Shown here: positions 52,371 to 61,556 of the stretch, piece after piece
Numbering within the stretch: the stretch's first letter is position 1
Layout of the letters: each line of letters begins with the position of its first letter
From: JAABRB01 sp963735025
GTDB lineage: Bacteria; Pseudomonadota; Gammaproteobacteria; Burkholderiales; SG8-39
Direction of reading: 5' to 3'
DNA length: 64,000 nt
Assembly (NCBI GenBank): GCA_963735025.1
Contig: CAVTJG010000009.1
Location: 1 to 64,000 of the forward strand
Program-made: the position numbers and the translations under genes
Notes under the pieces: model-generated
What the model was told of the DNA's origin: nothing
What the model saw: the letters and a program-made list of their open reading frames with translations, nothing else
Databases searched by the model: none

Positions 52371-53669
52371 GTGACCGACGAATCGACGCCAGAACGCTCT
52401 TGCGACGTGATCGTGATCGGCGGAGGACCGGCAGGATCGACGGTCGCGGCACTGCTCGCCGAAAAGGGCTGGGACGTCGCCGTTCTCGAGCGGGACCGGC
52501 ACCCGCGCTTTCACATCGGCGAGTCGCTCCTTCCGCACAACAACAAGCTCTTCGAGCGCCTCGGCGTTCTGGACGAGGTGCGCCGCGTCGGACTGGTGAA
52601 GAACGGGGCCGAGTTCAACTCTCCGGATCACGCCGAACCCCGCACGTTCTACTTCGACGAAGCCATCGACCAGTCGGTGCAGAGCGCGTTCCAGGTTCAT
52701 CGTGCGGATCTCGACCTCATCCTGATTCGCAATGCGGTCCGCAAGGGCGCCGCCGTGTTCGAATCGACCCAGGCGGTCGAGGTGACGCTTCCGGAGGGCG
52801 GTGCGCAAGTGCTGGCCCGAGGACCTGACGGGATGTGTCGCTGGCGCGCGCGGTTTCTGGTCGATGCATCCGGACGTGACACGGTTCTCGCGAATTTTTT
52901 CCGGATCAAGCGGGCGAACCGCAAGCACTCGAGCGCCGCGCTGTACGCGCACTACGAAGGTGCGCAGCACCACGCGGGGCGCGACGCGGGCAACATCACG
53001 ATTTACTGGTTCGACCATGGATGGTTCTGGTTCATCCCGCTTGCACGCGGCGTCTCGAGCGTCGGAGCGGTGTGCTGGCCGTACTATCTCAAGTCGCGAC
53101 GGGGCTCCCTCGACCAGTTCCTCGACGAGAGCACTGCCCTCTGCCCGGCGCTCGCCGAACGGCTGCGCGACGCCCGCCGGATCACGCCGGTGACCGCGAC
53201 CGGGAACTACAGTTATCAGGCCGCGCGGTCCTACGGCCCGAACTGCCTGATGATCGGCGACTCGTTCGCGTTCGTGGATCCAGTCTTCTCTACGGGGGTG
53301 TACCTGGCGATGGCGGGGGCGTTTTCCGGCGCAGATGCGGTGGACGCATGCCTGCGCGATCCGGCTGCCGCGCCGCGCGTGGTCCGCGCGTACGAGCGCC
53401 GCGTGCGGAGCGGCCTGAGCCTGTTCTCGTGGTTCATCTATCGGGTCACGACACCTGTGATGCGCGACCTTCTCATGCGGCCCAGGAACGTCCTCGGCGT
53501 CGTCCAGGGCGTCGTTTCGCTGCTTGCCGGTGACATTTATGGCGCAGGCGGCGTTCGCTGGCGCATCCGGGTCTTCCAGCTGATTTACTATCTGAAGAGC
53601 CTGGCGACACCGGGGCAAAGTGCGGCGGCGGCCCGGCGGCGGCGCACGAACATCCGGCCGGTCGCATAG
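52371..53669 (+). CDS. Flavin-dependent halogenase-like FAD oxidoreductase
   Basis: This 432-residue flavoprotein has the FAD motif DVIVIGGGPAGSTVAALLAE and the late GDSFAFVDPVFSTGVYLAMA. It shows the two marks of flavin halogenases: the WxWxIP motif (WFWFIP, residues 218-223), which blocks mono-oxygenation, and a Lys at the place of the catalytic Lys of tryptophan halogenases (GESLLPHNNKLFERLG, Lys59). Xanthomonadins, the aryl polyenes of Xanthomonas, are brominated, so a role in halogenating the aryl ring is plausible; a desaturase or reductase role is not excluded. I chose the GTG at 52371; an ATG 36 bp upstream is in frame. It lies between the glycosyltransferase and ACP genes. Confidence 0.85.
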   Translation: MTDESTPERSCDVIVIGGGPAGSTVAALLAEKGWDVAVLERDRHPRFHIGESLLPHNNKLFERLGVLDEVRRVGLVKNGAEFNSPDHAEPRTFYFDEAIDQSVQSAFQVHRADLDLILIRNAVRKGAAVFESTQAVEVTLPEGGAQVLARGPDGMCRWRARFLVDASGRDTVLANFFRIKRANRKHSSAALYAHYEGAQHHAGRDAGNITIYWFDHGWFWFIPLARGVSSVGAVCWPYYLKSRRGSLDQFLDESTALCPALAERLRDARRITPVTATGNYSYQAARSYGPNCLMIGDSFAFVDPVFSTGVYLAMAGAFSGADAVDACLRDPAAAPRVVRAYERRVRSGLSLFSWFIYRVTTPVMRDLLMRPRNVLGVVQGVVSLLAGDIYGAGGVRWRIRVFQLIYYLKSLATPGQSAAAARRRRTNIRPVA

Positions 53670-53792
53670 AGCAGCCCCTTTAAAGGCGCCCCGCCCAGAG
53701 GCGAATACATTAAAGTAACAGGGACGAGTAACAAGGACCATCCGGGCCCTCGCGACATATCCAAGCGCTAGACCGAGCGGAGCCGCGACCCC

Positions 53793-54073
53793 ATGTCAAT
53801 CACCATGACCGCCAAAACGCCGTTCGAATCCGAGCTCTCCGACCTGATGGTCGAGGTGCTCAACCTCGAGACCGCGCTCGGACGACATCGTTCCCGACGC
53901 GCCCGCTGTACGGCGAGGGACTCGGGCTCGATTCGATCGACATGCTCGAGATTTCGCTCGCGATCGGCAAGCGCTACGGCGTCGAGCTGCGCGCGGACGA
54001 CGAGGACAGCCGGATGGTGTTCGCATCGTTACGCAGTCTCGCCCGGCACGTGGACGAGCACCGCCCGAAATGA
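53793..54073 (+). CDS. Acyl carrier protein, two frameshifts
   Basis: The start MTAKTPFESELSDLMVEVLN is in one frame and the phosphopantetheine site EGLGLDSIDMLEISLAIGKR in another, with a short DDIVPDAP segment between in the third. Corrected, it is an ACP of about 92 residues with the Ser in DSID as attachment site. Frame changes lie near 53880 and 53905, in CGACGACAT and GCGCCCGCT. The C-terminus is SLARHVDEHRPK. It should carry the growing polyene chain. Aryl polyene clusters normally have two ACP genes; only this one is seen. Confidence 0.82.
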
Positions 54074-54115
54074 GCGCCCGCTCGATCGCAATCGGCTAGC
54101 CGGGGTGGTGCGGCG

Positions 54116-54760
54116 ATGAAGGCACTCATCGCGGTTCTGCTCGGCGCGAGCCCCATCGTGCTGCACCTCGCGATCGTCCGGTCGAGCAGGTCGCTCATTG
54201 TCCTGTTCCTGGCAATGATCGCGACGGGACTGCTGGTCAGTTTCGCCCGAGGCCGCTGCCCCCCGTGGACCATCGCGCTCGGCGCACTCGCCGCATGCGG
54301 ACTGGCGATCCTCGCACTGCTCGATGTCGGCATGGCCGCGCGCATCGCGAGCGCGTGGCCCATCCTCATCCTTCTGGCTACTGCATGGGTGTTCGGGAGC
54401 TCGCTTCGTTCCGGGCGCATGCCGCTCATCGAACGCATCGCGCGGCTCATCGACCAGGGAGATGCCATGCCGCGCGAGCTCGTTGCCTATACGCGCATGC
54501 TGACATGGGCGTGGACCATCATCCCACTCGCGCTGGCGCTCGCATCCGTGCTGCTCGCGCAGTTCGCATCGCGCGAGGCGTGGTCACTGTTCACCAACGT
54601 CCTGATCTATCCCGCGCTCGCCGTCTTGTTCTTCGCCGAATATCCATACCGGCGCTGGCGCTACCCGGACACGCCGCACACCAATCCGGTCGCCGTCGCG
54701 ATACGACTGATACGCCACGCGCCCCAAGTCTTCCGCCAGCAGGGACAGACGCCAGGATGA
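54116..54760 (+). CDS. COG4648-type membrane protein of aryl polyene clusters
   Basis: This 214-residue protein has five or six hydrophobic helices: LIAVLLGASPIVLHLAIVRS, LIVLFLAMIATGLLVSF, ALGALAACGLAILALLDVG, WPILILLATAWVFGSSL, then the polar segment LIERIARLIDQGDAMPRELV and YTRMLTWAWTIIPLALALAS. The C-terminus has FFAEYPYRRWRYPDTPHTNP, a signature of this family (ApeG-like). The function is unknown; it is always found next to the ACP and AMP ligase genes. Its stop overlaps the ligase start (ATGA). Confidence 0.88.
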   Translation: MKALIAVLLGASPIVLHLAIVRSSRSLIVLFLAMIATGLLVSFARGRCPPWTIALGALAACGLAILALLDVGMAARIASAWPILILLATAWVFGSSLRSGRMPLIERIARLIDQGDAMPRELVAYTRMLTWAWTIIPLALALASVLLAQFASREAWSLFTNVLIYPALAVLFFAEYPYRRWRYPDTPHTNPVAVAIRLIRHAPQVFRQQGQTPG

Positions 54761-56136
54761 GCAAGCGCCTGCCGCTGATCGGACACCGCGACCTCGATCA
54801 GATCATCGCCTGGCGTAATGGCGCAGGAATCGCCGCAGGTCAGTTCCTTGCCTGCGCCGAATTTCTCGCCGCTGCGCTCCCCGCGGGCAGCCTCGTTCTC
54901 AATCTCTGCGAGGACCGCTATCGATTCATGGTGGGTCTCGCCGCGGCGCTGATTGCGGGACGGACCACGTTGCTCCCCCCCAACCGGACCGAGCGAATGC
55001 TGGCGCAGATGGCCGCCGCGCACCCCGGCTGTTCGGCGCTGGCCGACGAGCCGATCGCGGAGGCACGCTTCCCGGTGATGCTGTTTCCGGAAAGGGCGGA
55101 GGAGAGTGGCCGCGTTTCACGCGTGCCGTCGATCGCCGGCGATCACCTCGCGGCGATCGTCTACACGTCGGGCAGCACCGGTGAACCGAAGCCCAACCCC
55201 AAGCGATGGGAAAAGCTCGTCGCGGGCGCACATGCCGAGCGGGCGGCGCTCGGACTCGCGGCCGACGCATCGTGCAACTTCCTCGGGACCGTTCCGCCGC
55301 AGCACATGTATGGCCTGGAATCGACCGTCGTCATGCCCATGGTGATCGGCGGGGCCATCCATCCGGCGCGGCCGCTCCTTCCGCTCGACGTGAAGCGCGC
55401 GCTCGATTCACTCCCGGCGCCGCGCGTGCTCGTGACCACGCCGATTCACATTCACGCCTGCCTCACCTCGGAAGTTTCGATGGCGCCGCTCGAGCTGGTC
55501 GTATCGGCCGCGGCACCGCTCACACCGGACATGGCCGCGCACACCGAGCGTCGTATGCGCACCCGTGTGGTCGAGCTGTACGGATCGTCCGAAACCGGTG
55601 TGGTCGCCGCGCGCCGCCCGACCGCCTCGCCCGCGTTCCGGACCATGCTGGATATCCGGCTCGAGCGCGACGGCGGTGTCTGGATGTTCGCGGGCGGCCA
55701 TGTGCCGGGACGGATCGCGGTTTCCGATCTGCTGCGAAAGATCAGCGACACCGAATTCCTGCTGGAAGGCCGCGCGACCGACATGATCAACATCGCGGGC
55801 AAGCGCACGTCCCTCGGCGACCTCAATCACAAGCTCCTGGAAATTCCGGGTGTACGGGACGGCGTGTTCCACGCCCGGGAATCGTCGGACGGACACGTCG
55901 TTCGACTCGTCGCATTCATCGTCGCGCCGGAACTCTCGACCGGAAAGGTCCTCGCCGCGCTCCGGCGATCGGTCGATCCCGCGTTCCTGCCCCGCCCGCT
56001 GGTGAAGGTGGATCAGTTGCCGCGGACGGCGACCGGCAAACTGACCCTCGAGGCGCTGCGCACCCTCGCCGCGGAAGCCGAGCGGGCGACGCCGGCGGTC
56101 GCACCCATCGTTTCGATTACCCAAGATGCCGACTGA
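54757..56136 (+). CDS. AMP-dependent acyl ligase of the aryl polyene cluster (ApeH-like)
   Basis: This 459-residue adenylating enzyme should load the aryl starter acid onto the ACP. It has the phosphate loop AAIVYTSGSTGEPKPNPKRW, VPPQHMYGLESTVVMPMVIG, VVELYGSSETGVVAARRPTA and the late LLEGRATDMINIAGKRTSLG plus RTATGKLTLEAL with the C-terminal catalytic Lys. The length is shorter than for acyl-CoA synthetases and matches the ligase of aryl polyene clusters. The ATG at 54757 overlaps the stop of the membrane protein. The dehydratase gene starts 11 bp before its stop. Confidence 0.9.
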   Translation: MSKRLPLIGHRDLDQIIAWRNGAGIAAGQFLACAEFLAAALPAGSLVLNLCEDRYRFMVGLAAALIAGRTTLLPPNRTERMLAQMAAAHPGCSALADEPIAEARFPVMLFPERAEESGRVSRVPSIAGDHLAAIVYTSGSTGEPKPNPKRWEKLVAGAHAERAALGLAADASCNFLGTVPPQHMYGLESTVVMPMVIGGAIHPARPLLPLDVKRALDSLPAPRVLVTTPIHIHACLTSEVSMAPLELVVSAAAPLTPDMAAHTERRMRTRVVELYGSSETGVVAARRPTASPAFRTMLDIRLERDGGVWMFAGGHVPGRIAVSDLLRKISDTEFLLEGRATDMINIAGKRTSLGDLNHKLLEIPGVRDGVFHARESSDGHVVRLVAFIVAPELSTGKVLAALRRSVDPAFLPRPLVKVDQLPRTATGKLTLEALRTLAAEAERATPAVAPIVSITQDAD

Positions 56137-56440
56137 GGCGACGTTCACGATCGCGGCCGATCATCCGGCGATCGCCGGGCATTTCCCCGGCAATCCGATC
56201 GTTCCCGGCGTGCTGGTGCTCGAGCACGTCCAGCGCATGCTCGAAGCGAACATCGGGTCGATACGCCTGACCGGGTTGCCGCAGGCGAAATTTCTCTCCC
56301 CGCTGCGTCCGGGCGAGCCCTGCGTGGTCGCCTTCACGAATCTTGCGGACGGACGCGCCCAGTTCGACTGCCGCAGCGGCGCGCGCGCGATCGCGCGCGG
56401 CAGTCTGCGGTTCGAGGCCGATGCGAGCCGCGCAGGTTGA
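56126..56440 (+). CDS. 3-hydroxyacyl-ACP dehydratase, hotdog fold (ApeI-like)
   Basis: This 104-residue single hotdog protein has the FabZ-type active-site text AGHFPGNPIVPGVLVLEHVQ with the catalytic His. It is shorter than FabZ (about 140-150 residues) and lacks part of the C-terminal strands, as the ApeI-type subunits do. In the E. coli system ApeI acts with a second hotdog subunit, ApeP; the gene at 62344-62784 would be that partner. It overlaps the ligase gene by 11 bp and the acyltransferase gene by 20 bp. Confidence 0.88.
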   Translation: MPTEATFTIAADHPAIAGHFPGNPIVPGVLVLEHVQRMLEANIGSIRLTGLPQAKFLSPLRPGEPCVVAFTNLADGRAQFDCRSGARAIARGSLRFEADASRAG

Positions 56441-57347
56441 ATCCGCCTGGCTGGGAGCGGCACAGCGCGGCAGCCCGGCGCTGATCCGGTTCATCGTCTG
56501 GGTGGCGCTGCGCATCGGACGGCCGGTTGCACGCGCAATGCTCTATCCCGTCGTCGCCTATTTCGTGATCTTCTCGGTACGTCCGCGACGCGCGTCGCGC
56601 GCATATCTCGCACGCGTGCTGGATCGTGCGCCGACGTGGCGTGACGTCTTCCGGCACTACCACACCTTTGCGGCGACACTGCTCGATCGCGTCTATTTCC
56701 TGACCGGCCGTTACTCCGACCTCGAGCTGCGCGTGCATGGCGACGAGTCGGTTCTCGCGCTGCTGCGACACGGGCGCGGGGCGGTGCTGCTCGGCTCGCA
56801 CCTGGGCAGCTTCGAGGCGCTGCGCGCGGCGGGCGCGGCCGATTCGATTCCCGACATCAGCATGCTGATGGACAACGCCAACGCGCAAAGAATAATGGAA
56901 ATCCTGACGTCGCTCGACCCGACGCTCACGGATTCGATCATCGGTCTCGGCGCGCCCGATTCGCTCCTGCGGGCCAAGGCGCGTATCGACGCCGGCCGAC
57001 TGGTCGGCGTGCTCGGCGACCGCGTGCGGCCCGGCGATCGCGCGGTGCCATGCCCGTTTCTGGGCACGACGATGTGGTTTCCGCAATCGCCTTTCGTTTT
57101 CGCCGCCCTCGTCGATGCACCTGTCGTGCTGTGCTTCGGACTGTACCGGGGCGACCGATGCTACGACCTGCACTTCGAGATGTTCCGCGAGCGCATCGAC
57201 CTGCCGCGCGCCGGGCGCGCGCAGGCCGTCGCCGAGCTGGTGGGAGAGTATGCGGCGCGCCTCGAGCATCACGCTCGGGCCGCGCCATACAACTGGTTCA
57301 ATTTCTACGACACATGGGCCGCGCCCGACCAAGAGGAGGCGCACTGA
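56421..57347 (+). CDS. LpxL/HtrB-like acyltransferase of the aryl polyene cluster
   Basis: This 308-residue protein has the lauroyl/myristoyl acyltransferase fold, with a membrane-associated N-terminal helix (RFIVWVALRIGRPVARAMLY, YPVVAYFVIFSV), GRGAVLLGSHLGSFEALRAA (the HxxxE-type catalytic text, His with Glu five residues on), LMDNANAQRIMEILTSLDPT, and GDRAVPCPFLGTTMWFPQSP. It probably transfers the polyene or a fatty acyl chain to the lipid carrier. The ATG at 56421 lies 20 bp inside the dehydratase gene. The next gene overlaps its end. Confidence 0.88.
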   Translation: MRAAQVESAWLGAAQRGSPALIRFIVWVALRIGRPVARAMLYPVVAYFVIFSVRPRRASRAYLARVLDRAPTWRDVFRHYHTFAATLLDRVYFLTGRYSDLELRVHGDESVLALLRHGRGAVLLGSHLGSFEALRAAGAADSIPDISMLMDNANAQRIMEILTSLDPTLTDSIIGLGAPDSLLRAKARIDAGRLVGVLGDRVRPGDRAVPCPFLGTTMWFPQSPFVFAALVDAPVVLCFGLYRGDRCYDLHFEMFRERIDLPRAGRAQAVAELVGEYAARLEHHARAAPYNWFNFYDTWAAPDQEEAH

Positions 57348-57958
57348 GGGGCCCGCTGCGCGGCGCGGCGGCGACGTGGCGCGTCTTCTTAGCATGCGCC
57401 GCAGGTCTCGTATGCGCTACGGGCGTTGCTGCAGCGCCGTTCACGGCCGAGCAGCTGATGGCGAATCTCGCGGCGCAGCCCGATTCCGTCATCGAGTTCA
57501 CCGAGACGCGTCACTCGAGCATGCTGAAGGAGCCTCTTGTGACGACCGGCGAGCTCCGGTTCAAGCCTCCCTCCACACTCGAGCGCCGGGTCAGGACCCC
57601 ATTTGCGGAGCGCTATCTCATCGAGGGTGATCGTGTGACGATCGAGCGCCCCGGGTCCGGGGCGCCGCGCACCCTGTCGCTCGGCAGCCAGCCACTGCTC
57701 GCCAATCTGGTCGAGACCATCCGTGCGCTGCTGCGTGGTGACCTGCAAACGCTCACGCGTCTCTATCGGGTCGAGCTGCACGGCAAGCCCGGCAACTGGG
57801 CGCTCACGCTGCTGCCTTCGGATCCGGCCATGGTCGAGTTCGTCGCATCGGTGCACGTCAAGGGCCGCGCTGCCGCGCTCACGGAGATGGAGGTCGTCGA
57901 GCCGAACGGCGACCGGACGGTCACGCACTTTGTCCGCGCGCAGGAGGCGCCGCGTTGA
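57314..57958 (+). CDS. LolA-like outer-membrane lipoprotein carrier of the aryl polyene cluster
   Basis: This protein of about 214 residues has a signal peptide (FLACAAGLVCATGVAAAPF) and then a LolA-type beta-sheet fold: FTAEQLMANLAAQPDSVIEF, SSMLKEPLVTTGELRFKPPS, LERRVRTPFAERYLIEGDRV and LVETIRALLRGDLQTLTRLY. Such proteins are found in all aryl polyene clusters (ApeL-like) and would carry the lipid-linked product across the periplasm. The start is unsure: ATG 57314 gives a basic N-region inside the previous gene; a CTG at 57344 has GAGGAGG just upstream. Confidence 0.85.
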   Translation: MGRARPRGGALRGPLRGAAATWRVFLACAAGLVCATGVAAAPFTAEQLMANLAAQPDSVIEFTETRHSSMLKEPLVTTGELRFKPPSTLERRVRTPFAERYLIEGDRVTIERPGSGAPRTLSLGSQPLLANLVETIRALLRGDLQTLTRLYRVELHGKPGNWALTLLPSDPAMVEFVASVHVKGRAAALTEMEVVEPNGDRTVTHFVRAQEAPR

Positions 57959-60277
57959 AGCGAGCCGCGCCGATTGCGGCGTGGCTGACTCTGCTCGCGG
58001 CGTGCGCGTGGATCCTGGCCTTTCGCACGAGCATCACAGCCGACCTGACGGCGTTCCTGCCCCGCGCAGCAACTCCGGCACAGGAACTGCTCGTCTCGCA
58101 GCTGCGCGACGGTGTCGCAGCGCGACTCATCCTCGTTGCGGTGGAAGGGGCAGATGTCGCCGAGCTCGCCACCACCAGCCAGGCGCTCGCAAATCGCCTG
58201 CGCACCAGCGGACTGTTCACTTACGTCGCGAATGGCGCGGGCGCCCTCGCAAAGGAGGATCGCGAAGCGCTTTTCGCACATCGTTATCTGCTCAGCCCGG
58301 CGGTGGATGCCGCGCACTTCACGGAACCGGGTCTGCGCGCGACACTCGAGCGGACCCTGGAACTCTTTGCCTCGCCGCTCGGGCCGCTCATCCGACCGAC
58401 TCTGCCGCGCGACCCGACCGGCGAGCTCGCGGCGCTGATCGCGCCGCACGCGCAGCGCTCCCAGCCGCTCATCAGTCACGGTGTCTGGGTCGACGCTCAG
58501 CGGCGGCGTGCGCTGCTCATGGCCGAGACGCGCGCGCCCGGCTACGATCTGGATGCACAGTTCGCGGCGCAGGCCGCGATCGCCACGGCGCTCGCCGACG
58601 TGCGCACCGCCCCCGCGATCCGGCTCGTGATGAGCGGGCCGAGCGTATTCGCCGTGGAGTCGCGCGCCACCATCCGGGCGGACGTCTGGTGGCTGACGCT
58701 CATCGCCGGAATCGGGGTCACGCTTTTCCTGCTTGCGGCATACCGACGGATCTCGCTGGTCGCCTTCGGCATGCTGTCGGTCGTGAGCGGAATCAGCGTC
58801 GGCATCGCGTCGGTGAGCGTGGGCTTCGGCATCGTGCATGGCATCACGCTCGGGTTCGGTGCGGCACTCGTCGGGGAGGCGGTCGACTACCCGACCTTTC
58901 TGGTGGCGCATCGCGCGGCAGGCGAGACCCTTGCCGCCACCGCGGCGCGAATCTGGCCCACATTGCGGCTCGCCATGCTCACCACCGTGTTCGGCTCGCT
59001 CGCGATGCTGCTCTCGAGCTTCGTCGGGCTCGCCCAGCTGGGGCTCTTCTCGCTCGCCGGCGTGCTGACCGCGGGACTCGTGACGCGGTATGTGCTTCCC
59101 GCACTAGCGCGCCACGCGCGCAGATGAGAGGGTTGCACCGCTCGCGCGCGCTGCACCGGCGCTCGGTGCGCTCTGCGGCCGCGCACGCGTCCTCGCGCCG
59201 CTCGTGCCGGCGACGTTCGTTGCCGCTGCTGTCGTCATCGCGCTCCATCACGCGACATTGTGGGAGAACGACCTCGCAAACCTGAGTCCCGTCCCGGAAG
59301 CGGCAAAGGCTCGCGACCAGGCATTGCGCAACGCGCTCGGCGCACCCGATGTGCGCCAACTCATCGCGGTGCGTGGAAGTTCCGTGGAGGACGTGCTGCA
59401 GCGCTTCGAGCGCCTGGAACCCGCGCTGCGCCGGCTCGTCGATTCCGGCGCGATCGGGGCGTACGACACGCCCGCGCGCTACCTGCCGAGCATCGCGACC
59501 CAGCGTGCCCGCCAGGCGGCGCTGCCCGAAGCGGGCGAGCTCGCAGGGCGCCTCGCGCGCGCCACGCAAGGGCTGCCGTTTCGCGACGACTTGTTCAGGC
59601 CGTTTCTCGAGGATGTCGCGCGCGCGCGCACTGCGTCGCCTGTCACGCCGGCCGATCTTGCGAATACCACATGGGGGCTGGCTATCAGGTCGTTGCTGGT
59701 CGAGCAGAACGGCCGCTGGGTCGGGCTCGCACCGCTCTCCGGGGTGACCGAACCGGGCGCGCCGGCGGCCGCAATGGCTGCGCTGGGGGATCCCGCGATC
59801 CTGGCACTCGATCTGAAAGCGGAATCCAACAGCATGGTACGCACCTACCGGGATCAGGCGCTACTCCTCGCATTCCTCGGCGTCGCCGCGATCGCCGTGG
59901 TGCTCGCACTCGGGCTGCGGAGCAGCCGAGGCGTGATGAACGTGATGATTCCGGTGCTCGCCGCAATCGCCGCGACCGCCGCGCTCTTCGCGCTCGCGGG
60001 CGTGCGCCTGTCCCTTCTGCACATCGTGTCGCTGCTCCTGGTGCTCGGTATCGGCGTGAACTACGCCCTCTTCTTCAATCGCACAGCAGCGGACGCGGCG
60101 GACCGGTTGCGCAGCACCTACTCGGTCGTCGTCGCAAACGTCACCACGCTGATCGCATTCGGCGCGCTGGCAACCTCCGGCACCGCGATCCTGCAGGCGA
60201 TCGGCCTGACCGTCGTGCTCGGCGCCGCCTTGTCGCTGGTCTTTTCCGCTGCCTGGGCACGACCCGAGGTCGAATAG
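57955..60277 (+). CDS. MMPL/RND-superfamily exporter of the aryl polyene cluster, one frameshift
   Basis: The corrected protein has about 773 residues, with two halves each having a periplasmic loop and about six helices. First half: RTSITADLTAFLPRAATPAQ and GIVHGITLGFGAALVGEAVD; second half: WENDLANLSPVPEAAKARDQ and SLLLVLGIGVNYALFFNRTA. The first frame stops at 59127; one base near 59118 restores the link through DERVAPLARAAPALGALCGR. The start is TTG at 57955, overlapping the previous stop (TTGA), so expression is coupled. It would export the polyene lipid across the inner membrane (ApeM-like). Confidence 0.88.
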
Positions 60278-60316
60278 CCGACGCCACTGCAGGAAAGATT
60301 CGTGGCGTTTCCGGTT

Positions 60317-60325
60317 TGCTATACT
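60317..60325 (+). promoter_or_regulatory. Candidate extended -10 promoter element
   Basis: The sequence TGCTATACT matches an extended -10 (TGn plus TATACT). It lies in the 82-bp gap between the exporter and the ketosynthase gene, about 35 bp before the GTG at 60360. No good -35 box is seen at 17 bp. It may give separate expression of the ketosynthase genes. Confidence 0.4.
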
Positions 60326-60359
60326 CGAATGGCATCCTGAACCGGCCCGCTGGCACGCT

Positions 60360-61556
60360 GTGCAGCCGCTTTACGTCAACGCCTACACCGCGGTGACCGC
60401 CCTAGGTGCGGGCCGCAACGCGACCCGTGCAGCGCTCGCTGCGATGCGATCGGGTCTTGCGGCTAATGATTTCGCGCTGGCGCGAGTCGAGGCGTTCGTG
60501 GGCCGGGTCGCGGGAGTCGAAGCCGTCGCGGTGCCGGTCCCGCTCCGCGACTTCGACTGCCGGAACCACCAGCTCGCCTGGCTGGGGCTGCAGCAGGATG
60601 GTTTCATCGACGCCGTTGCCCGGGCGGTCGCGCGACATGGCGCCGGGCGGGTCGCCGTCATCGCAGGCACCAGCACCTCGGGCGTGCTCTCTACCGAGAT
60701 CGGCTACCGCAATCGCGATCCGGCAACCGGTGCACTCCCCGACACGGTGCGCTATGCGGAGACGCACAACTTTTCCGCCCTCACCGAGTTCGTGCGCCGC
60801 GCACTAGTCCTCACCGGGCCCGCACTCACCATCTCGACCGCGTGCTCGTCGAGCTCGAAGGTGTTCGCCACCGCAAGCCGCTGGATCGACGCGGGCCTGT
60901 GCGATGCGGCGGTGGTGGCCGGCGTCGACAGCCTTTGCGGCACCACGCTGCACGGGTTCGATTCCCTGCAGCTCGTGTCGCGAACCGCGTGCCGTCCGTT
61001 CGACGTTTCGCGTGACGGCCTCTCACCGGGAGAAGGCGCAGGCTTCGTGCTGCTCGAGCGGGAGCCCGCACCGGGCATGAACGCGAGCGGTCTCGCGCTG
61101 CTCGGATACGGCGAGAGCGCCGACGCGCATCACATGTCCGCGCCGCATCCCGAGGGGCTGGGCGCCCAGATGGCAATGGCCACCGCGATCGAGCGCAGCG
61201 GCCGCGCGGCCGAGCGGATCGACTATGTGAGCGCGCACGGGACGGCAACGCGCAACAACGATCTTGTCGAGGCGCACGCCATCGTCCAGGTGCTCGGGCC
61301 CGACACGCCGGTCACGTCGCTGAAGGGTTTCTTCGGTCACACGCTCGGCGCATCGGGAATCATCGGCGCGGTCACGAGCCTGCTTGCGATCGAGCACGGA
61401 TTCATTCCCGGCACCGTCAATACGACGCGAGTCGATCCGGAATGCGAAGCGAAGATCCAGCTCGAGACGGTGGCGCGGCCGGTGCGCGCCGTGCTTGCCA
61501 ACTCGCTCGGGTTCGGCGGCAACAACGCGAGCCTCGTGTTCGGAGTGCCGGAATGA
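60360..61556 (+). CDS. Beta-ketoacyl-ACP synthase (ApeO-like ketosynthase)
   Basis: This 398-residue FabF-type condensing enzyme has the complete Cys-His-His set: TISTACSSSSKVFATASRWI with the active Cys, VSAHGTATRNNDLVEAHAIV, and LKGFFGHTLGASGIIGAVTS. A Lys in the usual SLK position is kept. It ends with NSLGFGGNNASLVFG. It would extend the aryl-ACP chain together with the partner encoded next. The GTG at 60360 is the only start that keeps the N-terminal strand (YVNAYTAVTALGAGRNATRA). No ribosome site is obvious. The stop overlaps the next start (ATGA). Confidence 0.92.
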   Translation: MQPLYVNAYTAVTALGAGRNATRAALAAMRSGLAANDFALARVEAFVGRVAGVEAVAVPVPLRDFDCRNHQLAWLGLQQDGFIDAVARAVARHGAGRVAVIAGTSTSGVLSTEIGYRNRDPATGALPDTVRYAETHNFSALTEFVRRALVLTGPALTISTACSSSSKVFATASRWIDAGLCDAAVVAGVDSLCGTTLHGFDSLQLVSRTACRPFDVSRDGLSPGEGAGFVLLEREPAPGMNASGLALLGYGESADAHHMSAPHPEGLGAQMAMATAIERSGRAAERIDYVSAHGTATRNNDLVEAHAIVQVLGPDTPVTSLKGFFGHTLGASGIIGAVTSLLAIEHGFIPGTVNTTRVDPECEAKIQLETVARPVRAVLANSLGFGGNNASLVFGVPE

